NCBI GenBank assembly: GCA_003530935.1
Contig: DPEO01000147.1
Coordinates: 5,644-22,455, forward strand
Length of the DNA stretch: 16,812 nt
Direction of reading: 5' to 3'
DNA from: Desulfomicrobiaceae bacterium
Lineage (GTDB): Bacteria > Desulfobacterota > Desulfovibrionia > Desulfovibrionales > Desulfomicrobiaceae
Shown in pieces: positions 1 to 7,502 of this stretch. Every line of letters begins with the position of its first letter. Position 1 is the stretch's first letter. The notes under the pieces are model-generated. The model did not search any database and was not told the DNA's origin. It saw only the letters and a list, made by a program, of their open reading frames with translations. The position numbers and the translations under genes are program-made.

Positions 1-1
1 G

Positions 2-1573
2 GCCATGGCCGCGGCCTTCCACGGCTATCCCGCGCCCGGGCTGCTCATTGGCGGCTACATGGTGGAACGGGCCAAGGCCGCACTCCCCGAGGGCACCCTG
101 TTCGAGGCCATCGTGGAGACCAAAAAATGCCTGCCCGACGCCGTGCAGCTGCTTACCCTCTGCAGCACCGGCAACGGCTGGATGAAGGTCATCAACCTCG
201 GCCGCTATGCCGTCACCCTGTATGACAAGTACACCGGCGTCGGCACCCGGGTTCACGTCCACGTGCCTGCCCTCGATGCGTGGCCCCACATCCGCGGCTG
301 GTTTCTCAAGCAAACCCCCAAGGCGCAGCAGGACACCGAGGCGCTCTTCCGCGAGATCGAAGCCGCTGGAGACAGTATTCTCATGCAGCAGCCCGTGACC
401 GTGCCCAAGCGCTTCCTGGGGCACCGCTCCATGTCCGCCATCGCCATCTGCCCGGTGTGCGCCGAGGCCTATCCCGCCAATGACGGGGCAGTGTGCCGCG
501 GCTGCCAGGGCGAAGCCCCGTATCTGGAGGCCGGTCCGGAGACCGTCCAGCTCCAGGCCGTGCCCCTGGCCGAGGCCGTGGGCAAACGGGTGCTCCACGA
601 CATGACCCAGATCATCCCTGGAAAGGTCAAAGGCCCGGCGTTTCGTGCCGGCCAAGAGATTACCGCCGGCGATATCTGTCGGCTGCAGCAGATGGGGCGG
701 ATGCATGTGTACGTGGAAGAGAGCGCCCCTGCCGCAGCGGTCCACGAAAACGAGGCGGTCCGCGCCTTTGCCGCCCGCATGGCCGGCCCTGGGGTCCGCG
801 TCAGCGATGCGCCCAAGGAAGGCCGGCTGGATTTCTTCGCCAGCCACCCTGGGCTGCTCTGGGTGGACCGGCAACGGCTGGTGGCCTTCAACCTCGTGCC
901 CCAGGTGATGTGCGCCACCCGCCAAAGCGGCAGCGTGGTCGAGGCAGGCCGCATCCTCGGCGGTACCCGGGCCATCCCCTTGTATCTCTCCCGCGACCTC
1001 TTCCAGCGCGCCCTGGCGGCCTTGGGGGAAGGGCCGCTGCTTGCCGTCCGCCCCCTGCGTCCGGCGCGCGTGGGCATCCTCGTCACCGGCACCGAGGTTT
1101 TCCAAGGCCTCATCGAGGACCGCTTTGCCCCCATCGTGCGCGGCAAGGTCGAAGCCCTGGGCTCGCACGTGGTGGCCGTGCGCTTTGCCCCGGACCAAAG
1201 GACGGCCATCGCCGCAGCCGTGGCCGAGCTTGTGGACGCTGGCGCAGATCTCATCATCACCACTGCCGGGCTATCCGTGGACCCCGACGACGTCACCTTG
1301 CCGGGGCTGATGGACGCGGGGCTCACTGACGTCCTGCACGGGGCGCCACTGCTCCCCGGGGCCATGACCTTGATCGGCCGTGTGGGAGACGTTCAAGTCC
1401 TTGGGGTCCCTGCCTGCGCCCTGTTCTTCAAGACCACCAGCCTGGACGTGCTGCTCCCCCGGCTTCTGGCGGGCGTTCCCATCACCCGCCAGGATCTGGC
1501 GCAGATGGCCGAAGGCGGCATCTGCCTCGGGTGCGACATCTGCACCTACCCCAAGTGCCCCTTTGCCAAGTAG
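2..1573 (+). CDS. FmdE / molybdopterin-binding domain fusion protein (5' end outside window)
   Basis: The visible part is 523 codons. Counting from the ATG at base 5, residues 1-140 are an FmdE-type domain, with His6 in FHGYPAPG and the Cys42/Cys53 region (ETKKC...TLCSTGNGW). Residues 149-167 form a zinc-ribbon-like CxxC-x11-CxxC. Residues 185-480 resemble the MoeA/MoCF molybdopterin-binding fold (LVTGTEV at 359-365, TTAGLSVDPDDVT at 419-431, GVPAC at 467-471). The tail carries Cys507, 510, 513 and 518. FmdE proteins are linked by gene context to Mo/W formylmethanofuran or formate dehydrogenases; the exact role is unknown. A function in Mo/W cofactor handling is inferred. The frame is open upstream of base 5, there is no visible ribosome binding site, and the FmdE fold begins almost at once, so a short N-terminus is probably missing. 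The stop is TAG at 1571-1573. Confidence 0.85.
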   Translation, partial: AMAAAFHGYPAPGLLIGGYMVERAKAALPEGTLFEAIVETKKCLPDAVQLLTLCSTGNGWMKVINLGRYAVTLYDKYTGVGTRVHVHVPALDAWPHIRGWFLKQTPKAQQDTEALFREIEAAGDSILMQQPVTVPKRFLGHRSMSAIAICPVCAEAYPANDGAVCRGCQGEAPYLEAGPETVQLQAVPLAEAVGKRVLHDMTQIIPGKVKGPAFRAGQEITAGDICRLQQMGRMHVYVEESAPAAAVHENEAVRAFAARMAGPGVRVSDAPKEGRLDFFASHPGLLWVDRQRLVAFNLVPQVMCATRQSGSVVEAGRILGGTRAIPLYLSRDLFQRALAALGEGPLLAVRPLRPARVGILVTGTEVFQGLIEDRFAPIVRGKVEALGSHVVAVRFAPDQRTAIAAAVAELVDAGADLIITTAGLSVDPDDVTLPGLMDAGLTDVLHGAPLLPGAMTLIGRVGDVQVLGVPACALFFKTTSLDVLLPRLLAGVPITRQDLAQMAEGGICLGCDICTYPKCPFAK

Positions 1574-1623
1574 TCCCAGGCACGCCGACACCCGCGCCAA
1601 CGTTACAGTCCACAAACGGCAAA

Positions 1624-1643
1624 CGCCCCCCAAACGGGGGGCG
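1624..1643. terminator. GC-rich hairpin terminator between convergent genes
   Basis: A perfect 8-bp stem, cgcccccc (1624-1631) and ggggggcg (1636-1643), closes a 4-base loop. It lies between the FmdE-fusion stop and the MCP stop. On the minus strand the stem is followed by a T-rich stretch (cgtttgccgtttgt), so it best fits a rho-independent terminator for the chemotaxis gene, 30 bases past its stop. On the plus strand the trailing sequence is only weakly T-rich, so termination of the FmdE gene is less certain. Confidence 0.75.
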
Positions 1644-1672
1644 CGTTGCATTGTGGCTCTGATACAGCGCCG

Positions 1673-3700
1673 CTATGCCTGGCGCATCTGCGCCACCAGA
1701 GTTTGCAGTTCCTGAGCCGCCCGCGCCAGTTCGCTCACTGCCTCCGCGGCCTGGGTCATGGCCCGGGCCGTCTCCTCGGCCACCTGCTGCATTTCGGTGG
1801 TGGCGCGATGGATTTCCTCGCTGGAGGCGCTCTGCTCCTCCGCCGCCGTGGCAATGGCGCGGATCTGATCCGAGGTGTCCTGGGCCCGGGCCACGATGCG
1901 CTCCAGGGCCTTGCGGGAGTCCTCCGCCCGGCCCATGGCCGCGGCCACGGCAGCGGCGGTCTCATCCATGCGGCCCACGTTTTCCCGGGTCTTGGCCTGA
2001 ATGGCGCTGATGGCCGCACCCACTTCCTTGGTGGCGGCCATGGTCTTTTCCGCCAGTTTGCGCACCTCATCCGCCACCACGGCAAAGCCGCGGCCCGCAT
2101 CACCAGCGCGGGCGGCTTCGATGGCGGCGTTGAGGGCAAGGAGATTGGTCTGGTCCGCAATATCGGCAATGACATCCACCACCCGGCCGATGCCCTCGGC
2201 TTGGGTGCCCAGTTCGGCAAGGCTCGTCTTCATGGCCTGGGCCAAGCCGTCCACAGCGCCCACAGCCTGTTGCAGCAAGTCCACCCCTTCCTGGCCCGTG
2301 CCGGCGATACTGCGCGCCTCTTCCGCCGAAGAGGCCGCCCGCGAGGCGTTCTGCGCCACTTCCAAGACCGAGGCGTTCATCTGCTCCATGGCCGTGAACA
2401 CCTGGCGTGCGCGGTCACGCTGCACCTCGGCCCCACGGCTGGACTGTTCCACCTGGGCCGCCAGCTCCTGGGAAGCGGACCCCAACCGCTCCACGAGCAC
2501 GCTGATATGCGCTGCGGCCTCCAGCATCCCTTCGCGGCGGGCGGCCTCGGCCTTGGCCTGCGCCTCCTGGGCCAGACGCATGGCATCTTCGGCCTGCCGG
2601 GCCTGGGCTTCGGCCCGAGCGGTCTGCTCCTGTGCGGCCTGCACCTGGGCGCGCAGCTGCTCCAGCATGCGGCGCAAGGCATCGGCCAAGATGCCGATCT
2701 CATCATCCCGGCGCACGCCCAACTCCCGTCCCATCTCTCCTTGGCTCACCGCCACGGCGAAGCTCGTGGCCTCGCCCAAAGGCCGGGTGAGGGTGCGGGC
2801 AAACCAGGCCCCCACACCAAGCATGGCCAAGGCCACTCCCAACGTTGCCAAGAACATGGCCCGCTCCATGCCTGCCCGAGCCTGCAGAACGACGTCCCGC
2901 GGCTGGCCGATGAACCACATACCCACGATCTTACCGTGAGGATCACGGATGGGCCAGTAGGCGGTCTCGTACTCTTTGCCGAGGATGGTATTGCGGGCAA
3001 GAAAGATCTCACCGCGAGTGATGACCGTCTCGAGCACCTTGGGATTGTCCATCTTGGTGCCGATGGCGCGTTTGCCGTCACGCACGATGGTGGTCATGAC
3101 CCGGGTGTCGTTTTGAAACACCGTGGCTTCCAGGCCGGTCAGCGCCTTGATGCCGTCCACGAAGGCCTCGGCGGTAAGATTCATCCCCACGGTCACGCAC
3201 CCCACGATGCGACCATCAAGGCGCACGGGGGCACCGGCGCGCAGCGAAAACGCCACCACGTTCCCCGGCTCCACGCCGGCGCTCACCTCGCCCTGCAGCG
3301 CCCGTTCCACGTTGACCTGCCCGGCGACGCTGTCGCCGCGCTTGTCCGAATGGGCGCGGGCCACCACCACCCCTTGGGCATTGGCCACGGTGATGACCTC
3401 CGCCCCCATGCTCCGCATGGCCGGCATCACGATGGCGCGCACCGCCGCGGCATCGCCGGCGGCCACGGCAGCGGCCAAGTCCGGACGACCGGCCAAGAGT
3501 TCGGCCTCCTCCCGGTGTGTTTGCAGCAAATCCTCGATGCGTTGGTTCACGGCGCGCTGGAACGAGGCGATGGACTGCACCATGATGTCGTCCAAGGCCT
3601 CATTGGCCAGCCGGTCCGTGACCACAAAAATACTGACACCGGTCACCAGCACGGCGACCCCCATCATGGCCATGATCTTGGCGAACAAACGAATCCGCAT
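1673..3700 (-). CDS. Methyl-accepting chemotaxis protein with periplasmic Cache-type sensor
   Basis: This 675-residue transmembrane chemoreceptor signals to CheA/CheW. TM1 is at about residues 8-27. A periplasmic region of about 250 residues follows and looks like a double Cache fold (VGMNLTAEAFVDG near 171-183, GKEYETAYWPI at 241-251, then GKIVGMWFIG). TM2 is at about 281-301, a HAMP linker at about 302-355, an Ala/Gln-rich coiled coil to about 400, and the MCP signalling domain to the end. The hairpin tip is canonical (ADQTNLLALNAAIEAARAGD at 515-534, then GRGFAVVADEVRKLAEKT). There is no C-terminal CheR-tethering pentapeptide; it ends QMRQA. The ligand cannot be read from sequence. The start is supported by AGGAGG at 3707-3712. 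The gene appears monocistronic. Confidence 0.95.
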   Translation of the reverse strand: MRIRLFAKIMAMMGVAVLVTGVSIFVVTDRLANEALDDIMVQSIASFQRAVNQRIEDLLQTHREEAELLAGRPDLAAAVAAGDAAAVRAIVMPAMRSMGAEVITVANAQGVVVARAHSDKRGDSVAGQVNVERALQGEVSAGVEPGNVVAFSLRAGAPVRLDGRIVGCVTVGMNLTAEAFVDGIKALTGLEATVFQNDTRVMTTIVRDGKRAIGTKMDNPKVLETVITRGEIFLARNTILGKEYETAYWPIRDPHGKIVGMWFIGQPRDVVLQARAGMERAMFLATLGVALAMLGVGAWFARTLTRPLGEATSFAVAVSQGEMGRELGVRRDDEIGILADALRRMLEQLRAQVQAAQEQTARAEAQARQAEDAMRLAQEAQAKAEAARREGMLEAAAHISVLVERLGSASQELAAQVEQSSRGAEVQRDRARQVFTAMEQMNASVLEVAQNASRAASSAEEARSIAGTGQEGVDLLQQAVGAVDGLAQAMKTSLAELGTQAEGIGRVVDVIADIADQTNLLALNAAIEAARAGDAGRGFAVVADEVRKLAEKTMAATKEVGAAISAIQAKTRENVGRMDETAAAVAAAMGRAEDSRKALERIVARAQDTSDQIRAIATAAEEQSASSEEIHRATTEMQQVAEETARAMTQAAEAVSELARAAQELQTLVAQMRQA

Positions 3701-3761
3701 CCGCGTCCTCCTGTCTCGCTTCTACTGCACCGCGATATTGCCCAAGCGGTGCATCCCGTGG

Positions 3762-3789
3762 ATTAGAATGCAGACAGCGTTAGCTCAAA
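3762..3789 (-). promoter_or_regulatory. Possible sigma70-like promoter for the chemotaxis gene
   Basis: In the 155-bp gap upstream of the MCP, the minus strand reads TTGAGC (3783-3788) or TTTGAG (3784-3789), then 15-16 bases, then TCTAAT (3762-3767), a 5/6 match to TATAAT. The spacing is shorter than the ideal 17 bases. No convincing flagellar sigma28 box was seen. The rest of the gap (3790-3855) has only weak inverted repeats downstream of the kinase gene. Confidence 0.3.
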
Positions 3790-3855
3790 ACGACACGATT
3801 CGTCCATAGGCCCGACCACCCGGTAGCATCTCGCCCGCGCCAGGGATGCCGACAG

Positions 3856-5046
3856 CTACCTCCGGCAGGGGAACTCCAGCACGAAGCACGCGCCCTGGGG
3901 CACGGCTTCCACCCAGAGACGCCCCCCCAAAGCGTGGGTGGCCAAGGCATGGGCGATGGCAAGGCCAAGGCCCGGATGCCGCGCCCCTGGGGTGGTGGAG
4001 AAAAACGGCTCGAAAATGCGGGAAAGGAGCTCTGCCGGAATCCCACGGCCCGAGTCGCAGCAGCGCAGCACCACCCGGCCGGAAGGAGTAAAATCCGCTG
4101 CAATCGTAATGGATTGCCCCGAAGGCAGTCCGCAAAGCCCGTGATCGAGGCTGTTGCGCACCAGTTGCAAAAGGATTTGCATGATGGCCCCCGGAGGCAC
4201 CCGCACCCAGAGCGGGGCCGCGCAGCGCACCTCCAGATGGTGGCCGGCGGCCTCCACCTGCGGGGCAAGGCTCAAGGCCATTTGCGTGAGATACGTGGAA
4301 AGCTCCACGTCCACCGGGTCTTCCCGCTGTTGATCCGCCGCCAGCTTGCCCAGACTTTCCACGACGCTGGCGGCCTGACGCAAACTGGCGACCAAGGTCT
4401 CGCCCGTGTCGGCCAAGAGGCGCAGGCCCCGGTCCAGCTCCGAGCGGGAAAGGCTCCCGCGCTGCAAGTCCGCCGCAAGGATCCGACTGCGTTCCGCCAT
4501 GAGGCTCGCCGCCGTGAGCCCGACGCCGAGAGGCGTGTTCACCGCATGGGCCACCCCAGCCACCAAATCCCCCACCGCGGCCATCTTGGCTGCAGCAATG
4601 GCCTCTTCCTGGGCGCAGCGCAGCTGCTGCAGCGATGCTTCCAGCTCGGCTTGGTACTGCCGATTTTGGCGGATCAGGCGCCGGCGCTCCAGGGCGCGCT
4701 CCACGGCATGAAGCAGCATGCCCATGTCCGCCACCGGCTTGATGAGATAGTCCCACGCCCCAACGCGCAAGGCGGCGATGACGTCCGCCGCTTCTCCAGC
4801 GGCAGAGACCACCACCACCGCGGCATCGGGGTCGTGCCGGACGATGCGCTGCACAAGACCCAGGCCATCAAGGCGCGGCATGCGCAGATCCACCAGGCTC
4901 ACGTCCGGCGCAAAGGCCACAAAGCGCTCCCAACCGGCCTCGCCGTCCGGGGCTTCGTCCACGGTAAAGCCGTGGTCTCCCAGGCTCATGGCAACAGCGG
5001 CCCGCAGCAAGGGCTCGTCGTCCACCACCAAGACCCGCGCGCTCAC
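3856..5046 (-). CDS. Receiver-histidine kinase hybrid (two-component signalling)
   Basis: This soluble 396-residue protein has an N-terminal receiver domain (Asp9/Asp10, phospho-acceptor Asp53, Ser81, Lys103), a coiled linker to about 150, a dimerisation/phosphoacceptor helix with His167 (VAGVAHAVNTPLG), and a C-terminal HATPase (N-box Asn298 in LVRNSLDH; DSGRGIP at 331; FEPFF at 345-349; GLGLA at 359-363). No membrane segment is visible, so it probably receives input through the receiver from a partner kinase or phosphorelay. The start is GTG; its first bases share GTGA with the TGA of the upstream response regulator, implying translational coupling. The residue after His167 is Ala rather than the usual Glu/Asp, which may weaken catalysis. 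The physiological signal is unknown. Confidence 0.9.
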   Translation of the reverse strand: MSARVLVVDDEPLLRAAVAMSLGDHGFTVDEAPDGEAGWERFVAFAPDVSLVDLRMPRLDGLGLVQRIVRHDPDAAVVVVSAAGEAADVIAALRVGAWDYLIKPVADMGMLLHAVERALERRRLIRQNRQYQAELEASLQQLRCAQEEAIAAAKMAAVGDLVAGVAHAVNTPLGVGLTAASLMAERSRILAADLQRGSLSRSELDRGLRLLADTGETLVASLRQAASVVESLGKLAADQQREDPVDVELSTYLTQMALSLAPQVEAAGHHLEVRCAAPLWVRVPPGAIMQILLQLVRNSLDHGLCGLPSGQSITIAADFTPSGRVVLRCCDSGRGIPAELLSRIFEPFFSTTPGARHPGLGLAIAHALATHALGGRLWVEAVPQGACFVLEFPCRR

Positions 5047-5414
5047 GGCTGCACCCCCAGACGCTCCAGGGCAACACGCAGCATCTCCAAGTCCGGCACA
5101 GGCTTGAGGAAGACCTGTTCTTCCGAGATCCCCAAAAAAGCCTCCTCTTCCCCCAGCGCAAAATCCAGGGAACCGGTGTGTACCACAAAACGTATCCGCG
5201 GAAACCGGGCCGCCAAGGCTCGCATGCAGCCAACACCGTCTTGGCCGGGCAGGCGGATGTCCATGATCACCGCATCCACGGCATCCAAACCGTCCATGGC
5301 CAAGACCTCTTCCGCGGAGGCCGCGGTGCGCACCTGAAAGCCCAGGTCCTGAAAATAGCCCTGCAGGCTCTGCCGGATGGCGGGCTCATCATCCACGATC
5401 AGGAGCGTTCCCAT
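5043..5414 (-). CDS. Single-domain response regulator (CheY-like receiver)
   Basis: A 123-residue stand-alone receiver without an output domain: acidic pair Asp8/Asp9 (LLIVDDEP), phospho-acceptor Asp52 (MDIRLPGQDG), Thr80 and Lys104 (FLKPVPD). It has a slightly long segment between Thr80 and Lys104. The frame is open further upstream, but ATG at 5412-5414 is preceded by GAGGAGG seven bases away and places the receiver fold exactly at the N-terminus. It overlaps the hybrid kinase gene by four bases, so the two products probably act together, perhaps as a phosphorelay. It is not obviously a chemotaxis CheY despite the nearby MCP, because no other che genes are present. Confidence 0.9.
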   Translation of the reverse strand: MGTLLIVDDEPAIRQSLQGYFQDLGFQVRTAASAEEVLAMDGLDAVDAVIMDIRLPGQDGVGCMRALAARFPRIRFVVHTGSLDFALGEEEAFLGISEEQVFLKPVPDLEMLRVALERLGVQP

Positions 5415-5457
5415 CAACCATCCTCCTCTCTCCAAACGCGCCCGGCCCACGTCTCCC

Positions 5458-5486
5458 GACGCCCCATACGATGTCCCGAGGGCGTC
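5458..5486 (-). other. Inverted repeat between DUF554 gene and response regulator
   Basis: gacgccc (5458-5464) and gggcgtc (5480-5486) form a 7-bp perfect stem with a 15-base loop, overlapping the TGA of the DUF554 gene. No T-run follows on the minus strand, so it is not a standard intrinsic terminator. It may attenuate read-through or protect an RNA end within the operon. The 70-bp gap holding it shows no clear promoter. Confidence 0.3.
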
Positions 5487-6171
5487 ACCCCGCCCACAAC
5501 GTAATCGGTACAACCACCACCAAGGCTGGAAGCAGGCTCGCCAGGCGCACACGCACCACGCCCAAAAGCGAAAGCCCGATGCCCGCAATGAGCACCCCAC
5601 CGGTTCCCGTAATCTGCGCCATGAGCATGGGGGAGACCATATCCTGCACCGCACTTGCCGCAAGCGCGATGCCGCCCTGATAGAGGAGCACCGGCAGCGC
5701 AGAAAACGCCACCCCCAGGCCATATGTCGAAGCAAGCGCAATGGAAGAAAACCCATCGAGCAGACTCTTCGTGGCCAAGACCGTCCCGTCTCCGCGCAGC
5801 CCCTCGTCCAGAGACCCCACGATGGCCATGGCGCCCACGCAAAAAAGCAGCGAGGCGCTCACCAAGCCGTCCGTAAACTGGGCATTGGAAGAACGGACCA
5901 GGCGTTTGACTCCGTTCCCAAGGGATTCCAGCCCTTCTTCCAGCCGCAAGAGTTCGCCGACAATGCCGCCCACCAGGACACTCAACGCCACAAAGAGACC
6001 GTTTTGCGCCTGCAGAGCCATTTGGATGCCGATGATGAGCACGCACAGTCCAAGGCCCTGAAACACAACGGTACGAATGCGTTCCGGCAATTTGCCATGA
6101 AGCAGTAAACCGATAAGCGAGCCGAGGATAATGGCCCCGGCATTGAGCACCACACCAGTTGGAAAATGCAT
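5485..6171 (-). CDS. DUF554 family integral membrane protein
   Basis: This 228-residue, very hydrophobic protein has about seven or eight predicted membrane segments (roughly 5-25, 33-52, 57-75, 101-120, 140-160, 163-177, 185-203, 208-226). The family pattern is clear: NAGAIILGSLIG near the start, CVGAMAIVGSLDEGL at 111-125, KSLLDGFSS at 135-143, ALPVLLYQGG at 158-167. It belongs to the DUF554 family (YdfK of Bacillus, YqgA of E. coli), probably a transporter-like inner-membrane protein; no substrate is established. Its ATG shares one base with the TGA of the upstream amidase (TGATG), so the two are translated in a coupled way. Family assignment is firm; function is unknown. Confidence 0.9.
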   Translation of the reverse strand: MHFPTGVVLNAGAIILGSLIGLLLHGKLPERIRTVVFQGLGLCVLIIGIQMALQAQNGLFVALSVLVGGIVGELLRLEEGLESLGNGVKRLVRSSNAQFTDGLVSASLLFCVGAMAIVGSLDEGLRGDGTVLATKSLLDGFSSIALASTYGLGVAFSALPVLLYQGGIALAASAVQDMVSPMLMAQITGTGGVLIAGIGLSLLGVVRVRLASLLPALVVVVPITLWAG

Positions 6172-7502
6172 CAGGATCCCCCGCCCGTCTTTCCTTGGGC
6201 GAATCGCTCCAATTGTTTTGTATACGCCACTACACCTTGGGCCAGCGATTGGGCCATGGTCCGCAAATAGGCATCACTTGCCAGACGCCGCGCCTCCTCG
6301 GCATGGGTGATATATCCCAATTCCACTAAAACCGCAGGCATGCGCACCCCGGTGAGGACGTAGAAGAATGCACCGCGCGCGCCATGATCTTGAAGACCGA
6401 ACTTTCTTCCCGCCAAGCTCATCACTTGTTTTTGCACCACACGAGCCAATGTCTTGGATTCATCAATCTTGGAATGCAGCAAGAGATCCGAGAGAATGAG
6501 CTGCATATCGCTGATCTTTTTCTCCGACACGCCATTTTCTCGTGCAGCCACCCGAATGGCCTGTTTGTCCGTGGCCAAGTCGAGATAGTAGAGTTCAAAT
6601 CCCTGAACGGATGTGTCCGTATGGGCATTGCAATGAATGGAAAGGAAGAGATCGCCCTTGGCGGCATTGGCAAGGCGGGTGCGTTTGTCCAAGGAAAGGT
6701 AGGCATCTTTGGTGCGGGTGTAGACCACCCGGAACCCGTGGTCTTCCAGGAGCGGGCCGAGAATCCGGGCCATACGCAGGTTGATGTCCTTTTCCCGCAG
6801 GCCATGCGCCATGGCCCCGGGATCCTTGCCACCGTGGCCGGCGTCGATCACCACCGTGCGCACCGTGAGCCCGAGCTGCTCTACCAGGCTTCCTGCCTGT
6901 TTTTTTTGCTTTTTCGTGACAGATCGAGGAGAAGATTTCGCCGAGGGGCCACCTTTTGAAGACGACGAAGACGCGGCCTTGGACGAGAAGGTAGGCGGCG
7001 AAGTCTTGGGCGCGGTTCCGCCCAAGCGGGCAAGCTCACGCCGGGCCTGGGGCACCATGTCCCCTTGGGGAAACTGCACGATCAGGTGTTCCAAGACGCT
7101 GCGGGCTGCGCCCACATCTCCGACCTTGGCCAAAAGCAGGGCCTGGTTCAGGGCGGCGTCATCGGCCAGGCGATGGGTCGGCGCCCGAGAGACCACCTGG
7201 CCGTAGGCATCGGCCGCCCGGCGGGCGTCCATGGCGAGGTGCGACCGCCGGGCGATCTCCTCCCAGGCTCGGGCCGCGTACCACAAGGCCTTGACCCGCT
7301 CGTCCGCCGACGGCGCGCTTTCTCCCAGGCGCCGAAAACGCTCTGAGAGGGCGATCCACAGGTCACGGCGGTTGGCACGCGTCGCGTCTTGAGAGAGCGC
7401 CTGAAAATCTTGCACGGCGTCCGCATACGTGTCTGCAGCCAGCGCCGGGGGTGCGGCCGCCAGCCACACCACCACGACGAAGATCCATCGGTAGGCCATC
7501 AT
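6171..7502 (-). CDS. N-acetylmuramoyl-L-alanine amidase (Amidase_3), secreted
   Basis: This 443-residue zinc amidase cleaves the amide bond between MurNAc and the stem peptide of peptidoglycan. A signal peptide covers about residues 1-23 (hydrophobic core, then ALA-AD). Residues about 66-160 are helical TPR/YbgF-like repeats, followed by a Ser/Lys-rich linker (about 161-205). The catalytic domain shows zinc ligands His223 (VVIDAGHGGKDPGA), Glu237 (LREKDIN) and His290 (FLSIHCNAH), and catalytic Glu394 (LVELGY). It is built like AmiC-type enzymes but with a TPR-like rather than an AMIN front half, as seen in some deltaproteobacteria. The first ATG overlaps the glmS TGA as ATGA; the adjacent second ATG is an equally possible start. 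It probably acts in daughter-cell separation. Confidence 0.95.
   Translation of the reverse strand: MMAYRWIFVVVVWLAAAPPALAADTYADAVQDFQALSQDATRANRRDLWIALSERFRRLGESAPSADERVKALWYAARAWEEIARRSHLAMDARRAADAYGQVVSRAPTHRLADDAALNQALLLAKVGDVGAARSVLEHLIVQFPQGDMVPQARRELARLGGTAPKTSPPTFSSKAASSSSSKGGPSAKSSPRSVTKKQKKQAGSLVEQLGLTVRTVVIDAGHGGKDPGAMAHGLREKDINLRMARILGPLLEDHGFRVVYTRTKDAYLSLDKRTRLANAAKGDLFLSIHCNAHTDTSVQGFELYYLDLATDKQAIRVAARENGVSEKKISDMQLILSDLLLHSKIDESKTLARVVQKQVMSLAGRKFGLQDHGARGAFFYVLTGVRMPAVLVELGYITHAEEARRLASDAYLRTMAQSLAQGVVAYTKQLERFAQGKTGGGS

Noticed and set aside
1646..3766. A 706-codon open frame on the plus strand across the whole chemotaxis gene
   Set aside because: It is antisense to a complete MCP with all its domains. 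Its product is an implausible His/Gly/Leu-rich sequence without motifs, as expected opposite high-GC, Ala-rich genes.
3790..3855. Intrinsic terminator after the hybrid kinase
   Set aside because: The minus strand ends in a short TTTT, but the best stem before it is only four base pairs, too weak to call.
3934..5337. A 467-codon plus-strand open frame opposite the response regulator and hybrid kinase
   Set aside because: Both opposite-strand genes have intact receiver and kinase motifs, while this frame shows none.
1673..5414. Chemotaxis operon formed by the MCP plus the receiver and kinase genes
   Set aside because: The kinase is a HisKA-type hybrid, not CheA; there is no CheW, CheR or CheB, and the MCP has its own gap and ribosome site.
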